Assembly: GCA_031549605.1 (NCBI GenBank)
Contig: JAVBPM010000052.1
Span: 1 to 15,696, forward strand
DNA from: WRAI01 sp031549605
GTDB lineage: Bacteria > Bacillota > Clostridia > Oscillospirales > UBA929
Direction: 5' to 3'
Length of the DNA stretch: 15,696 bases
Shown here: in pieces, positions 1 to 7,400 of the stretch
Position numbering within the stretch: the first letter of the stretch is position 1
How the letters are laid out: every line of letters starts with the position of its first letter
Notes under the pieces: generated by a model
What the model was told of the DNA's origin: nothing
What the model saw: only the letters and a program-made list of their open reading frames with translations
Databases searched by the model: none
Program-made: the position numbers and the translations under genes

Positions 1-1
1 G

Positions 2-1015
2 CCGGTGCCGCAGCCGATGCCCGTCGCGCCGCAGCAGCCGGTACCGCAACCGGTGCCCGTCGCGCCCCAGCCCCAGCCGGTGATGCCGACCATTTCCTTT
101 GCCCAACCGGCCGCCGCGCCCCAACCGGCACCGCAGCCGCAAGCCACACCCCAGCCGGTGATGCCGACCATTTCCTTTGCCCAACCGGCCGCCGCGCCCC
201 AACCGGCACCGCAGCCGCAAGCCGCACCCCAGCCGGCGATGCCGACCATTTCGTTTGCTCAACCGGCTCCGCAGCCCGTTCCGCAGCCGATGCCTGTCGC
301 GCCGCCGCAGCCGATACCGCAGCCGATGCCTGTCATGCCGCCGCCGCCTGTGCCGCAGCCGATGCCCGTCGCGCCGCCGCAGCCGATACCGCAGCCGATG
401 CCTGTCGCGCCGCCGCAGCCGATACCGCAGCCGATGCCTGTCGCACCGCCGCAGCCGATACCGCAGCCGATGCCCGTCGCGCCGCCACAACCGGTGCCGC
501 AGCCGATGCCTGTCGCACCGCCGCAGCCTGTGCCGCAGCCGATGCCTGTCGCGCCGCCGCAGCCCGTGCCGCAGCCCGTCGCCGCGCCGGACAGCGATGA
601 CGACCTGATGGGTCTGATTGGCCTGTCGGCCACGCCGACGCCCGCGCCCATGGCTCCGCCGATGCCCGTGCCGCCGGCGCCGCCGGTCATGACGCCGCCG
701 CCGGCCGCCAACACACTGTCCTATGACCCCTTCAAGACGCAAGCCGCACCGCCGCCGGCCGCGCCGACGCTGAATCAAGCGTCGCAGCCGGTCAGCTTTG
801 ATTTGTTCTCGCCGGAAAACGTGTCCAAGAGCCGCCAAAAGGCGGAAAAGCTGCCCAAGCAAAAGAAGTCCAAAGGCGTCAAGGACAACATGACCGACGA
901 GCAGCGCGAGGAGCTGGGCATCGCCAAGGATAAGCCGCCCGTCAACATGGGACTGCTCATTGTACTCGGCATTGCCGTCGTCGGCTTTGTCGTCTATCAC
1001 TTCTTCCTCTCATAA
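2..1015 (+). CDS. Proline-rich repeat protein with C-terminal membrane anchor (5' end missing)
   Basis: The frame is open to the left edge, so the true start and N-terminus lie outside the window; a GTG at base 5 is just a Val codon in the repeat. Seen: about 230 residues of proline/glutamine repeats, first a 26-residue unit containing MPTISFAQP (two copies and a partial third), then 12-residue units of the type PQPMPVAPPQPI. A linker with LMGLIGL and YDPF/FDLF motifs follows, then a charged Lys-rich stretch, then one hydrophobic segment (about the last 20 residues, NMGLLIVLGIAVVGFVVYHF) at the extreme C-terminus. This predicts a tail-anchored protein with its bulk in the cytoplasm. The next gene begins 61 bases downstream and has a zinc ribbon and a Pro/Ala linker, so this one may also start with a zinc ribbon off-window (inference). 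Function unknown. Low-complexity repeats make homology assignment unsafe. Confidence 0.75.
   Translation, partial: PVPQPMPVAPQQPVPQPVPVAPQPQPVMPTISFAQPAAAPQPAPQPQATPQPVMPTISFAQPAAAPQPAPQPQAAPQPAMPTISFAQPAPQPVPQPMPVAPPQPIPQPMPVMPPPPVPQPMPVAPPQPIPQPMPVAPPQPIPQPMPVAPPQPIPQPMPVAPPQPVPQPMPVAPPQPVPQPMPVAPPQPVPQPVAAPDSDDDLMGLIGLSATPTPAPMAPPMPVPPAPPVMTPPPAANTLSYDPFKTQAAPPPAAPTLNQASQPVSFDLFSPENVSKSRQKAEKLPKQKKSKGVKDNMTDEQREELGIAKDKPPVNMGLLIVLGIAVVGFVVYHFFLS
74..590 (+). repeat. In-frame tandem repeats (78-bp then 36-bp units) encoding Pro-rich linker
   Basis: Two families of in-frame direct repeats lie inside the first gene. About 74-270 holds 78-base units (26 codons) centred on MPTISFAQP. About 283-590 holds 36-base units (12 codons, PQPMPVAPPQPI and variants with V for I or M for A). 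Differences between units are mostly synonymous third-position changes, and both unit lengths are multiples of three, so gain or loss of units would change linker length without breaking the frame. Confidence 0.85.
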
Positions 1016-1024
1016 ACCACAATC

Positions 1025-1062
1025 GGCGGCGTCTGCAGGTCGACTGCAAGCGCCGCCTTATT
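1025..1062 (+). terminator. Intergenic hairpin, weak terminator or attenuator
   Basis: Arms 1025-1038 and 1044-1057 (GGCGGCG...TGCAG / CTGCA...CGCCGCC) pair with a two-base internal mismatch and a 5-base loop, followed by TTATT. The U-tract is poor, and the RBS of the next gene starts right after it. It could be a partial terminator that lowers expression of the downstream gene relative to the upstream one. Confidence 0.4.
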
Positions 1063-1076
1063 AAAGGAGACTGACT

Positions 1077-2174
1077 ATGTCGACTGCCGCATACTGCCCC
1101 GACTGCCATTATCCCACGCCCGAGGGTCTAACCGTCTGCCCGTGCTGCCAGCGTACGCTGCCGCCACCGCCCAAGCCGCAGCCGGACGCACCGCAGCCGG
1201 ACGACTGGTCGATGCAGCGCGTCAGCATCGACTTTTCGGCTTCTGCCGCGCCAGCTGCCCCGACGGCGCCGGCAGCACCGACGGCGCCGGCCATGAGCCC
1301 GTTTAGCCTGACGGGCGCGCCGACGCCAGTCGCACCCGTCGCGCCACAGCCCATTATGCCGACGCCCGTCGCACCCGTCGCGCCACAGCCCATCATGCCG
1401 ACGCCCGTTGCACCAACCGCGCCACAGCCCATCGCACCGCCGCCCGTTGCACCAACCGCGCCACAGCAGCCGGTCGTGTCCAATGACTGGCAGCAGCAGA
1501 TGCAGCAGCTGGCCGGCCAAATCCAGCCGCAGCCGCACGAATCGTGGCAGACCGGACCCGGCAACAACAGCAATGCGTGGCAGCCCGGCTTCCAACCAAC
1601 GCGCTCGTCGCGGTCGGGCGGTAAGACGGCGATTGCCGTTGTCGTGGCGTTGCTTTTACTCGTCGGCGGCCTGTTCTTCGCCGACAACAAGGGCTGGATT
1701 CGCCTGCCGCTCATTCACAAAAACGTGACGGTCAGCCATTACAACAGCGTCAACACGCCGTCGGGCGCCTTTACACTGGGCGTGCCGGCCGATTGGACGG
1801 GCGCCGCCACCGACGAAGGCATGACCTACTCGCGCATTAAGGACCCACAGGCAGTGCTCTATTACACCGAACAGCCGGCCACAATGGGCACAATCGACGA
1901 GCAGGTCAAGATGCTGCGCGCCGTGATGGCCATGGCAGGCGACGGCGAAACCGACGTCGACGTCAGCGAAACCGAGACGCTGACCGTCGCCGGCCGACCG
2001 GCGCGCCTGTTCACCTTCCGCATCGACAACACCTTCAGCTACAGCCTGATGATTGACGGCGGCGATGTGGTCGGCTCACTGACCGTTGTGTTCAACGACT
2101 GCAAAACCGACAGCTACCGCGACCTGTTTGACGACATCACCGACCAAATCAAATACAGCGGCTCATCGACCTGA
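1077..2174 (+). CDS. Zinc-ribbon, Pro/Ala-rich, single-pass membrane protein with PsbP/Mog1-like outer domain
   Basis: The ATG start is supported by AAAGGAG seven bases upstream. Seen in the 365 residues: an N-terminal zinc ribbon (C7, C10, C21, C24); a Pro/Ala linker with 13-residue repeats of the type PTPVAPVAPQPIM (about 81-131); a Gln-rich stretch (138-150); one membrane segment (about 184-201) after basic residues; then a C-terminal domain of about 160 residues beginning with SGAFTLGVPADWTG. The zinc ribbon should be cytoplasmic and the C-terminal domain outside. That domain opens with a strand ending in VP.W, ends in a helix of the form FDDITDQIKYSG, and resembles PsbP/Mog1 or DUF1795-type folds; this is a pattern judgement only. 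The same plan recurs in the next two genes, suggesting a paralogous family. Role unknown; sensing or envelope maintenance is possible. A strong terminator follows. Confidence 0.8.
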   Translation: MSTAAYCPDCHYPTPEGLTVCPCCQRTLPPPPKPQPDAPQPDDWSMQRVSIDFSASAAPAAPTAPAAPTAPAMSPFSLTGAPTPVAPVAPQPIMPTPVAPVAPQPIMPTPVAPTAPQPIAPPPVAPTAPQQPVVSNDWQQQMQQLAGQIQPQPHESWQTGPGNNSNAWQPGFQPTRSSRSGGKTAIAVVVALLLLVGGLFFADNKGWIRLPLIHKNVTVSHYNSVNTPSGAFTLGVPADWTGAATDEGMTYSRIKDPQAVLYYTEQPATMGTIDEQVKMLRAVMAMAGDGETDVDVSETETLTVAGRPARLFTFRIDNTFSYSLMIDGGDVVGSLTVVFNDCKTDSYRDLFDDITDQIKYSGSST

Positions 2175-2180
2175 CAAAGC

Positions 2181-2220
2181 GGCCGCACGACGTCAACCAC
2201 GTCGTGCGGCCTTACTGTTT
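2181..2220 (+). terminator. Intrinsic terminator
   Basis: A perfect 13-bp stem, 2181-2193 (GGCCGCACGACGT) with 2199-2211, has a CAACC loop and is followed by the T-rich TTACTGTTT. It starts six bases after the stop of the preceding gene. Confidence 0.85.
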
Positions 2221-2275
2221 CCAACGATTGGCAGTCTGTTTCGACAATTATTTTATCAAAATGCACGTCAACGCC

Positions 2276-2304
2276 TTGTCATGACGTCCATAGTCTGATA
2301 TAAT
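2276..2304 (+). promoter_or_regulatory. Sigma-A type promoter with extended -10
   Basis: TTGTCA (2276-2281) and TATAAT (2299-2304) are separated by exactly 17 bases, with TG at 2296-2297 giving an extended -10. It lies about 75 bases before the GTG of the next gene and just after a terminator, so it starts a new transcription unit covering the genes at 2381 and 3310. Confidence 0.85.
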
Positions 2305-2380
2305 TATGTGAATATTGTAAACCTCGTCTGCCGCCGTACGCAACGGCCGGACGTTTGACGACAGAAAGGAGGCGAGCTTA

Positions 2381-3307
2381 GTGTCGAGCCCGACCCCGGT
2401 TGACAAGCAATGCCCCGCCTGTCTCTACTCGCTGACGACCACCAAAAACCTCTGCCCGCGCTGTGGAGATAAGCTTTCGATAGCCAACGCCGAACCGGTG
2501 ACACCACCCGTTGTGCTGCCTGCGGCTCACTTTTTCGAGAAACCGACCGCGCCACGTCGCGTCAACCGCACCGCCGTGCTGACGCCACCCGCGCCGCCAT
2601 CGCCCATCACGCCGCCGCCGACCGACAAAGCATGGCTGCACGCGACGCCCGGCGACAACAGCGTACATATCCACAGCTTTGCCACCTACGACACCGCCGA
2701 ACAGCTGCCGCTGCCGCGCCGCGGCAACAAACCGTTGCTGCTGTTCAAGGTGCTGATGCTCGTCAGCCTGCTGGCGGTGCTGGCCGCCTTTCTCGTGCCG
2801 CGCGTCACCGAGCTGCTGGACAAGGACATGGTCGACTACACCGGCACCGGCGACCTCTATCCCTACACCTTCGACACCGCCAACGGCAGCTGCCGGCTGG
2901 TGCTGGGTGCCGAGTGGCGACTAACCGACCAGGGCAAGCTCTGCCGGCTGTCGCACCGCTCACTTGACGCCAACATCGACTGCGGCTACTTGACGCCAAC
3001 CGACGAGTTGCCCGACGCCGAGGCCCTTGCCACCAATGAGCGCGCCGACTACAACGAACGCTACGCCGACGACAAGGGCAGCGTTTCATCGCTGCTGGCC
3101 GTCCGCGTGGCCGGCTACAACGGCTTTAGCTTCAGCGTCCACCGGCAGGAGGACGACGACAGCTACCGAATCTACTTCCTGCAGGCCGACAACGAGGTGC
3201 TGCACTTCAAGTGCAAGGTGGGCAAAGGCATCGACCAAACGGCACGCACCGCGGTCGAGCAAGCGCTGAACACACTCAGCTACACCGATAATTCATCCGG
3301 GGGTTGA
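2381..3307 (+). CDS. Zinc-ribbon single-pass membrane protein
   Basis: The GTG start is chosen because AAAGGAGG sits eight bases upstream. Seen in the 308 residues: a zinc ribbon C11, C14, C25, C28 (CPAC...CPRC); a Pro/Thr linker rich in TPP and PP (about 41-82); one hydrophobic segment (about 119-139) after a basic PRRGNK; and an extracytoplasmic domain of about 165 residues. That domain has paired cysteines (NGSCRLV, GKLCRL, NIDCGYL, FKCKVG), which could form disulfides outside the membrane. The domain layout, with a final helix ending in LNTLSYTDN, parallels the upstream and downstream genes, so a common PsbP/Mog1-like fold is inferred. Its stop codon lies two bases before the ATG of the next gene, implying translational coupling. 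No enzymatic motif is seen. Confidence 0.8.
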   Translation: MSSPTPVDKQCPACLYSLTTTKNLCPRCGDKLSIANAEPVTPPVVLPAAHFFEKPTAPRRVNRTAVLTPPAPPSPITPPPTDKAWLHATPGDNSVHIHSFATYDTAEQLPLPRRGNKPLLLFKVLMLVSLLAVLAAFLVPRVTELLDKDMVDYTGTGDLYPYTFDTANGSCRLVLGAEWRLTDQGKLCRLSHRSLDANIDCGYLTPTDELPDAEALATNERADYNERYADDKGSVSSLLAVRVAGYNGFSFSVHRQEDDDSYRIYFLQADNEVLHFKCKVGKGIDQTARTAVEQALNTLSYTDNSSGG

Positions 3308-3309
3308 CT

Positions 3310-3936
3310 ATGAACGAAACAAAGAACGCCAAAACAGCCAAGCCTGTCGCCCAGCGCAAAGACAAATCCAAACAGAGCGCCAAGAAGTCATGGCTGCCCA
3401 AAAGCGCGTCACTGCTGCTGTTAATCGGCGGTATGCTGGTCATCGCCGCCATCGCCGGCGCGGTGTTCAGCCTCATGCGCGCCGACAACAACCCCTTCGA
3501 CGACACCGACTTCCGCAAAATCAACAGCGCGTCGCGGCTGTACGCCATTGAGGTGCCGAAGGCATGGAAGGCCGCCAGCTCCACCAGCGGCGAAATCGCC
3601 TACGGCCTCTCGTCCAGCAAGCTGACGCTGTCGCTCAAGGAGACGCCGCTTGCCCAAGCCACCTCCACCTCGCTGGCACAGTTTGCGCTGGAAACCACCA
3701 ACGCGCTGAACGGCAACCTGGAAAACGCCAAAATCACCGGCACAGCCCAGCGCAGCGTCGGCTTCTATCAAGCCAACGTCACCACCATCCGCACGCCCGA
3801 AACCACCTACACCTGCGTCTGCCTCAAGACAGACAAGGATTTTCTAACGCTGCTGCTAAGCTGCCGCACCACCGAAGCCGAGGCCGCCGCACCGCTGTTT
3901 GACAAAATTATCAACAGCATGTCCATGAACGGATAA
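3310..3936 (+). CDS. Single-pass membrane protein with PsbP/Mog1-like outer domain
   Basis: The ATG at 3310 is preferred over an in-frame TTG at 3304, because a GGGGG ribosome site lies about six bases before it and the upstream gene ends at 3307. The 208-residue protein has a Lys-rich N-terminus (KNAKTAKPVAQRKDKSKQ), one membrane segment at about 33-56, and an outer domain beginning SRLYAIEVPKAWKAA and ending LFDKIINSMSMNG. The VP.AW start and terminal helix match the outer domain of the protein at 1077-2174, but the zinc ribbon and proline linker are absent. It is probably co-transcribed with the upstream gene from the promoter at 2276. Function unknown; with its neighbours it may form an envelope complex in which only some members carry a cytoplasmic zinc ribbon (inference). 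Confidence 0.8.
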   Translation: MNETKNAKTAKPVAQRKDKSKQSAKKSWLPKSASLLLLIGGMLVIAAIAGAVFSLMRADNNPFDDTDFRKINSASRLYAIEVPKAWKAASSTSGEIAYGLSSSKLTLSLKETPLAQATSTSLAQFALETTNALNGNLENAKITGTAQRSVGFYQANVTTIRTPETTYTCVCLKTDKDFLTLLLSCRTTEAEAAAPLFDKIINSMSMNG

Positions 3937-3951
3937 CAAGCGAATAACTGC

Positions 3952-3979
3952 AAAAGGCAGCCAAACGGCTGCCTTTTTT
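3952..3979 (+). terminator. Intrinsic terminator
   Basis: An 11-bp perfect stem (3952-3962 with 3967-3977; core AAGGCAGCC/GGCTGCCTT) has an AAAC loop and runs into six T residues (3974-3979). It closes the zinc-ribbon gene cluster. Confidence 0.92.
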
Positions 3980-3980
3980 C

Positions 3981-4070
3981 GTAACCATTTTGTCATCGCC
4001 ATCTGCAACCAGCTGGGCTATACTAACCCCAAACATCCGTACAGGAGGCCTTTCAATGAAACGCGCCGCT
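3981..4070 (+). promoter_or_regulatory. Duplicated promoter/RBS/signal-start block, copy 1
   Basis: This block of about 90 bases is about 90% identical, without gaps, to 6099-6188. It contains TTGTCA (3990-3995), TATACT (4019-4024), AGGAGG (4043-4048) and the first codons MKRAA. TATACT fits a -10. TTGTCA is 23 bases upstream, too far for a normal -35, but it is conserved in both copies, so it may be a regulator site or the promoter may depend on an activator. Similarity stops shortly after the start codon. Confidence 0.6.
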
Positions 4071-5348
4071 CTCGCTCTCGCCCTGCTGCTCAGTCAAGCC
4101 TCCTGCGGCAAGTCGCCGTCGGCGACACCTACACAAACTGTCGCTTCTACGCAGACCGCCAGCCCGTCACCCGTCGCGGCATCAACACTGACTCAAGCGC
4201 CTACGGCTGCGACCACCGAGCCACCACCTTCTCTGCCTGTCGTCGCCACCAGTTCGGACGGCAGTCCCGCTGCCGAAATCATCAACATCACCGCCACCGG
4301 CGATTTCGCGGGCGCCACATTTCTCTACTACGTCCCCTTGGAAGACCCATCGCAGTTGCTGCTCATGTACACCATGCCGAATACCCCGTCCGAGTCAATG
4401 CTGATTGGTCGTTTTGACCTTAACACACAAGCTGTTAGCCACGTACATGAAGTCGAGCGCCGTTTCGCGTCTTTCGAATACTACAAGGTGTCGGCGGCGG
4501 GCATATTGCTTTTCGCAAACTCTTGGGCGGTTCTTTTCGATGCCGACCTGCAAATCAAACGGCAGGTCAACTACACCGATTTCACACTCGCCGACGCGTT
4601 GATCTTCGACGTCAGCGAAGATTGCACCCGACTAATCCACTCGACGAACGAAGAGACAAACACAGTGCTTGATTTGACGTCCGGTACATACAGTGATGAT
4701 AAGCTTCGGTGGATTTTTCCAGCTAAGCAATATAACCGGCCGGTGCCCTTTTCCAACCCTTTTCAGCGCATTTCCTTCTACCCTAACTCGAATACGAAGA
4801 TAATCGCCATGATTGAACGCGACCCTGCCTACCCCGATAACAGCCGCTACATGATTGGCAATCTAGAAAATGGGCAGTACGAAGTCTTCACACTCCCCTT
4901 TTTTCACAGTGACCTCCCATTCAGCAACTACCTACCAGCAGCTTTTGGTTACTACGCCAACCTGATGATCGCCAGCGAACTGGCCGAGGGCAACTATGAA
5001 ACGGAGCCTTTTCCGTCTGATCACAAGTGGTCCTATCAGCGTTTCAATGTCTTGACAGGCCAATCGTCGACGCATATGTTTGTTTTCGACCCTTTCGATG
5101 GCTTGTCCTATCGAATCGCCCAGTTTGACGATCGTGATAATTGGGTAGGTGGCACCAACCATCTCTTTTTCGTAGCTGTGGCCGACCAAGGCGATGACAC
5201 CGACCAACAGTGCTGTCTGGCCAAGCTAGCGGTGGGAGACGACACACCCCAACCCCTTTTGTATCAGAAATATCTACCCGGCACTAGTGATTTACAGCTC
5301 ATGTATGTTCTTGACGGGGATATTGTACGAATTTTCTTTTTTGAGTGA
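4056..5348 (+). CDS. Secreted lipoprotein of unknown function, copy 1
   Basis: The ATG at 4056 is chosen for AGGAGG seven bases upstream and a proper signal peptide; an in-frame TTG at 3990 lies inside the promoter. The 430-residue product begins MKRAALALALLLSQASCG, a lipoprotein signal with probable lipidated Cys17. A Ser/Thr/Pro/Ala linker to about residue 80 fits a surface tether. The rest is rich in beta-strand patterns with repeated aromatic and Asp turns (VLFDADLQIKR, IFDVSEDCTRLIHS, VLDLTSG), suggesting a beta-propeller-like domain; this is inference. It is paralogous to the lipoprotein at 6174-7358 through the signal start and a weakly similar body. It converges on the remnant of a phage-type hydrolase gene at 5465-5951, just as the second copy converges on the intact hydrolase. 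Composition looks more AT-rich than in the upstream genes. Confidence 0.82.
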   Translation: MKRAALALALLLSQASCGKSPSATPTQTVASTQTASPSPVAASTLTQAPTAATTEPPPSLPVVATSSDGSPAAEIINITATGDFAGATFLYYVPLEDPSQLLLMYTMPNTPSESMLIGRFDLNTQAVSHVHEVERRFASFEYYKVSAAGILLFANSWAVLFDADLQIKRQVNYTDFTLADALIFDVSEDCTRLIHSTNEETNTVLDLTSGTYSDDKLRWIFPAKQYNRPVPFSNPFQRISFYPNSNTKIIAMIERDPAYPDNSRYMIGNLENGQYEVFTLPFFHSDLPFSNYLPAAFGYYANLMIASELAEGNYETEPFPSDHKWSYQRFNVLTGQSSTHMFVFDPFDGLSYRIAQFDDRDNWVGGTNHLFFVAVADQGDDTDQQCCLAKLAVGDDTPQPLLYQKYLPGTSDLQLMYVLDGDIVRIFFFE

Positions 5349-5405
5349 ATACGCAATTTTCTGAGTCTGTTAACGAGCCATCTTCACCGTTCAGCGGAGA
5401 AATAG

Positions 5406-5445
5406 CGCAAGGCCCGAAGCGATTCAACTCGTTTCGGGCCTTGCG
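5406..5445. terminator. Hairpin between converging genes (bidirectional terminator candidate)
   Basis: A perfect 13-bp stem, CGCAAGGCCCGAA (5406-5418) with 5433-5445, can extend inward with GCGA/TCGT-type pairs to a small TTCAAC loop. No clear U-tract follows on either strand, so termination efficiency is uncertain. It lies between the lipoprotein and the converging hydrolase remnant. Confidence 0.55.
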
Positions 5446-5464
5446 TGTTGTCAGCAAACAAACC

Positions 5465-5951
5465 TTAGCTACCCATCCATTGCGTTAACGCCTTATATAG
5501 CTTATCGGCAAAGCTGTCATGTATGTATGTATGCTTGGGCTTTGCTATCCCACACAAGCGTCGGCCCATTGAACACGGAGGCAGACCCGGAAACATAGGC
5601 CACCTGTTGCTTTTCGGCTGTGTAGACATCGGTTTTATTGATCCACATTGTCTTCCTCTTTCCGCTAATTACTGTATCGTACTTGTTGCGCTTTGCCCCC
5701 GTGGCAACCAAAAAGAGCGGTGCATTGTATTCGACCGTATAGGATGCGTTCGGGTACGGCTCCGTCTCATATCCGGCAGCCCATTTGTTGGTGCGATAGA
5801 GCGCCTTATTGTATTGATTACTCCCCGCCGCCCCAACAATCGGCGGCATTACAGGCGGCAGCTCGATGTTGATAACCTCATCCTGCACGCTGCTGGCGCA
5901 CAGCCAGCCGGCGGCTGTGCCGCCGTTTTTGGGAAACTCACCCAGCCACAC
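5465..5951 (-). pseudogene. Broken remnant of phage-type SH3/cell-wall protein (copy 1)
   Basis: The open stretch 5517-5951 encodes 144 residues almost identical over about 90 residues (from VINIELPP to KTMWIN) to the N-terminus of the carboxypeptidase at 7401-9140, covering the linker and the first SH3-like domain. Similarity fades after SVFNGP. The frame then meets TGA in a tetranucleotide repeat (ATGT x3 plus ATG, 5519-5533). Removing one 4-base unit would join it to a further stretch ending DSFADKLYKALTQWMGS and a TAA at 5465-5467. That ending looks like the C-terminus of a different hydrolase, perhaps SGNH/GDSL type (weak inference), not the M14 domain. No RBS is seen at the nominal GTG. 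It is most likely the ends of a deleted gene, or a silent recombination donor. Confidence 0.65.
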
Positions 5952-6072
5952 CTTTTACCCTGTCGATTGGTCTCCTGACGCAGCAGCTGGCACGGGCCCG
6001 GCGACCGTAATGCCGTAGAACTGGTGCTGCACTAACTCAGGGCTTTTGGAAATCGCCGTGCCACCCGTGACG
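5952..6072 (-). pseudogene. Remnant of Ig-repeat protein C-terminus (copy 1)
   Basis: On the minus strand this encodes TGGTAISKSPELVQHQFYGI followed by TVAGP, identical in amino acids to the C-terminal part of the Ig protein at 9180-11312. Homology stops abruptly near 6070, where unrelated bases lead into the second lipoprotein promoter block. An extra C in the CCC near 5994-5998 (CC in the intact copy), and one A too few near 5955, shift the frame twice with no net change, and an in-frame TAA arises just before KVWLGEFPK. It is a duplicated gene end, not a working gene. Confidence 0.7.
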
Positions 6073-6098
6073 CATCCTGCCGAATTCCGTCACACGCT

Positions 6099-6188
6099 GT
6101 AACCATTTTGTCATCGCAATCTACAACCAGCCGTGCTATACTAGCCCCAAACAAACGTACAGGAGGCCTTCCTATGAAACGCGCCGCC
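6099..6188 (+). promoter_or_regulatory. Duplicated promoter/RBS/signal-start block, copy 2
   Basis: The second copy of the block at 3981-4070, at a constant offset of 2118 bases. It keeps TTGTCA (6108-6113), TATACT (6137-6142, here preceded by TG one base upstream, an extended -10), the AGGAGG ribosome site and ATGAAACGCGCCGC. The few differences are scattered point changes. Confidence 0.6.
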
Positions 6189-7358
6189 GCATTGTTTCTC
6201 TCCATTATTTTGCTGCCAGTCATCTCATCCTGTGGGACGACCCCGGTCACAACAGCGCAGACGCCCTCACCGACTGACACGGTCCTCTCAACGCCAGCGT
6301 TCACAGCATCCGCTGTTGTTTCAACGACGCATACAGCGGAGGCTTCCACTACCATGTTGGAACTAAGTGATGCTTTACTTGAGGTCGAGTTGCCTTTTGA
6401 AATTAGCGAACTCGGCTCACCGTACGCTGAAGACTTTCCCATCACATACCTAAGTCCCGACGGAGAACTCTATCTTATTTGTCTTGATACTCAGCTGGAC
6501 TATCATTTTGTATCGATAGACAGTGCTACCGGCAAAACGAAATACGACTACACTTTTACCGAGCTTTTCACTGCCGAGGACCTTGAAATAGTCAATTTCA
6601 TGGTGTATGAAAGCGGCCCAATCATTATCTGTTCTGATTCAATTATAAAATTTGACACAACCCTTCGTGTCACTGATCGATTGGAAAATCTGGTGGCGTA
6701 TTATCAAGAGACACTGCCAGGCGACATGTTTTTCACCACACGCGTCATTGTGTCAGAGGATCTGCGCTATGCCATTTATGTTTCTGACGATTACTTCATT
6801 GCCGTTGACTTGCGCAACGACAAAATTATCCGTCGCTATAGCTTTAAACGAGAGGATATGTTTGTTTCTATTCAAGCGATCATGTTCAAAGACAACCACA
6901 CATTGTTTTGGGCAGAATCAGGCGAAGATAGTTTGCATGCGGATGATTTTTATTACAAGCTAGATGACCTCTCCGGCACAGGTGCCATTAAGAGCAGAAT
7001 GGCGCCGAAAGCTTTCCGCACAACCATGTTGCTGACTGGGCATTCCTGCGATGCGCTGCTCTCGGATCAATACCCTTTTGCCAAAATCGATAAGCTGAGT
7101 CACATTACACCTCCAACATATTCTGTAGTACTTTGCGGAACTCTTGAAGCGCCGGTAGCGTACTACGGTGATGTGGACCCATGGCAAGGCATACCACAAC
7201 AGCTATTGAAAATCGATCTGTCAAGTGGTCAGACAACAGCGTTGAGCCGCAGTGTCCCTGGACGTGTTTCCGTTATTGCCGCAAACACTACTGGCGCAGC
7301 ACTGCTTTGTGTCACTGATGAACAAGGTGTGTTCCAGCAGCTTTATATCACACAATAG
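6174..7358 (+). CDS. Secreted lipoprotein of unknown function, copy 2
   Basis: The ATG at 6174 has AGGAGG seven bases upstream. The 394-residue product starts MKRAAALFLSIILLPVISSCG, a lipoprotein signal peptide with probable lipidated Cys20. A Thr/Ser/Pro/Ala linker to about residue 60 follows. The mature body has recurring strand-turn units (LYLICLDTQL, IIKFDTTLRVTDRL, YFIAVDLRNDKIIRRYSF, LLKIDLSSGQT) of the kind found in beta-propellers, which is inference. It shares promoter and signal start with the lipoprotein at 4056 but only distant body similarity. Codons in the body look clearly more AT-rich than in the surrounding GC-rich genes, suggesting exchange of the body. It converges with the carboxypeptidase gene across a shared terminator, ending 43 bases before that gene's stop. 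Confidence 0.82.
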   Translation: MKRAAALFLSIILLPVISSCGTTPVTTAQTPSPTDTVLSTPAFTASAVVSTTHTAEASTTMLELSDALLEVELPFEISELGSPYAEDFPITYLSPDGELYLICLDTQLDYHFVSIDSATGKTKYDYTFTELFTAEDLEIVNFMVYESGPIIICSDSIIKFDTTLRVTDRLENLVAYYQETLPGDMFFTTRVIVSEDLRYAIYVSDDYFIAVDLRNDKIIRRYSFKREDMFVSIQAIMFKDNHTLFWAESGEDSLHADDFYYKLDDLSGTGAIKSRMAPKAFRTTMLLTGHSCDALLSDQYPFAKIDKLSHITPPTYSVVLCGTLEAPVAYYGDVDPWQGIPQQLLKIDLSSGQTTALSRSVPGRVSVIAANTTGAALLCVTDEQGVFQQLYITQ

Positions 7359-7361
7359 CAA

Positions 7362-7391
7362 ACGGGTGGCCACATGTTCGTGGCCACCCGT
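7362..7391. terminator. Bidirectional hairpin terminator
   Basis: A perfect 12-bp stem, ACGGGTGGCCAC (7362-7373) with 7380-7391, has a 6-base ATGTTC loop and lies between two converging genes whose stops are at 7358 and 7401. The U-tracts are weak, but position and symmetry fit a shared terminator. Confidence 0.7.
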
Positions 7392-7400
7392 CGTTCGCTC

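Noticed and set aside
283..590. CRISPR-like array of 36-base repeats
   Set aside because: The repeats are directly contiguous without spacers, in frame, and encode a proline-rich linker.
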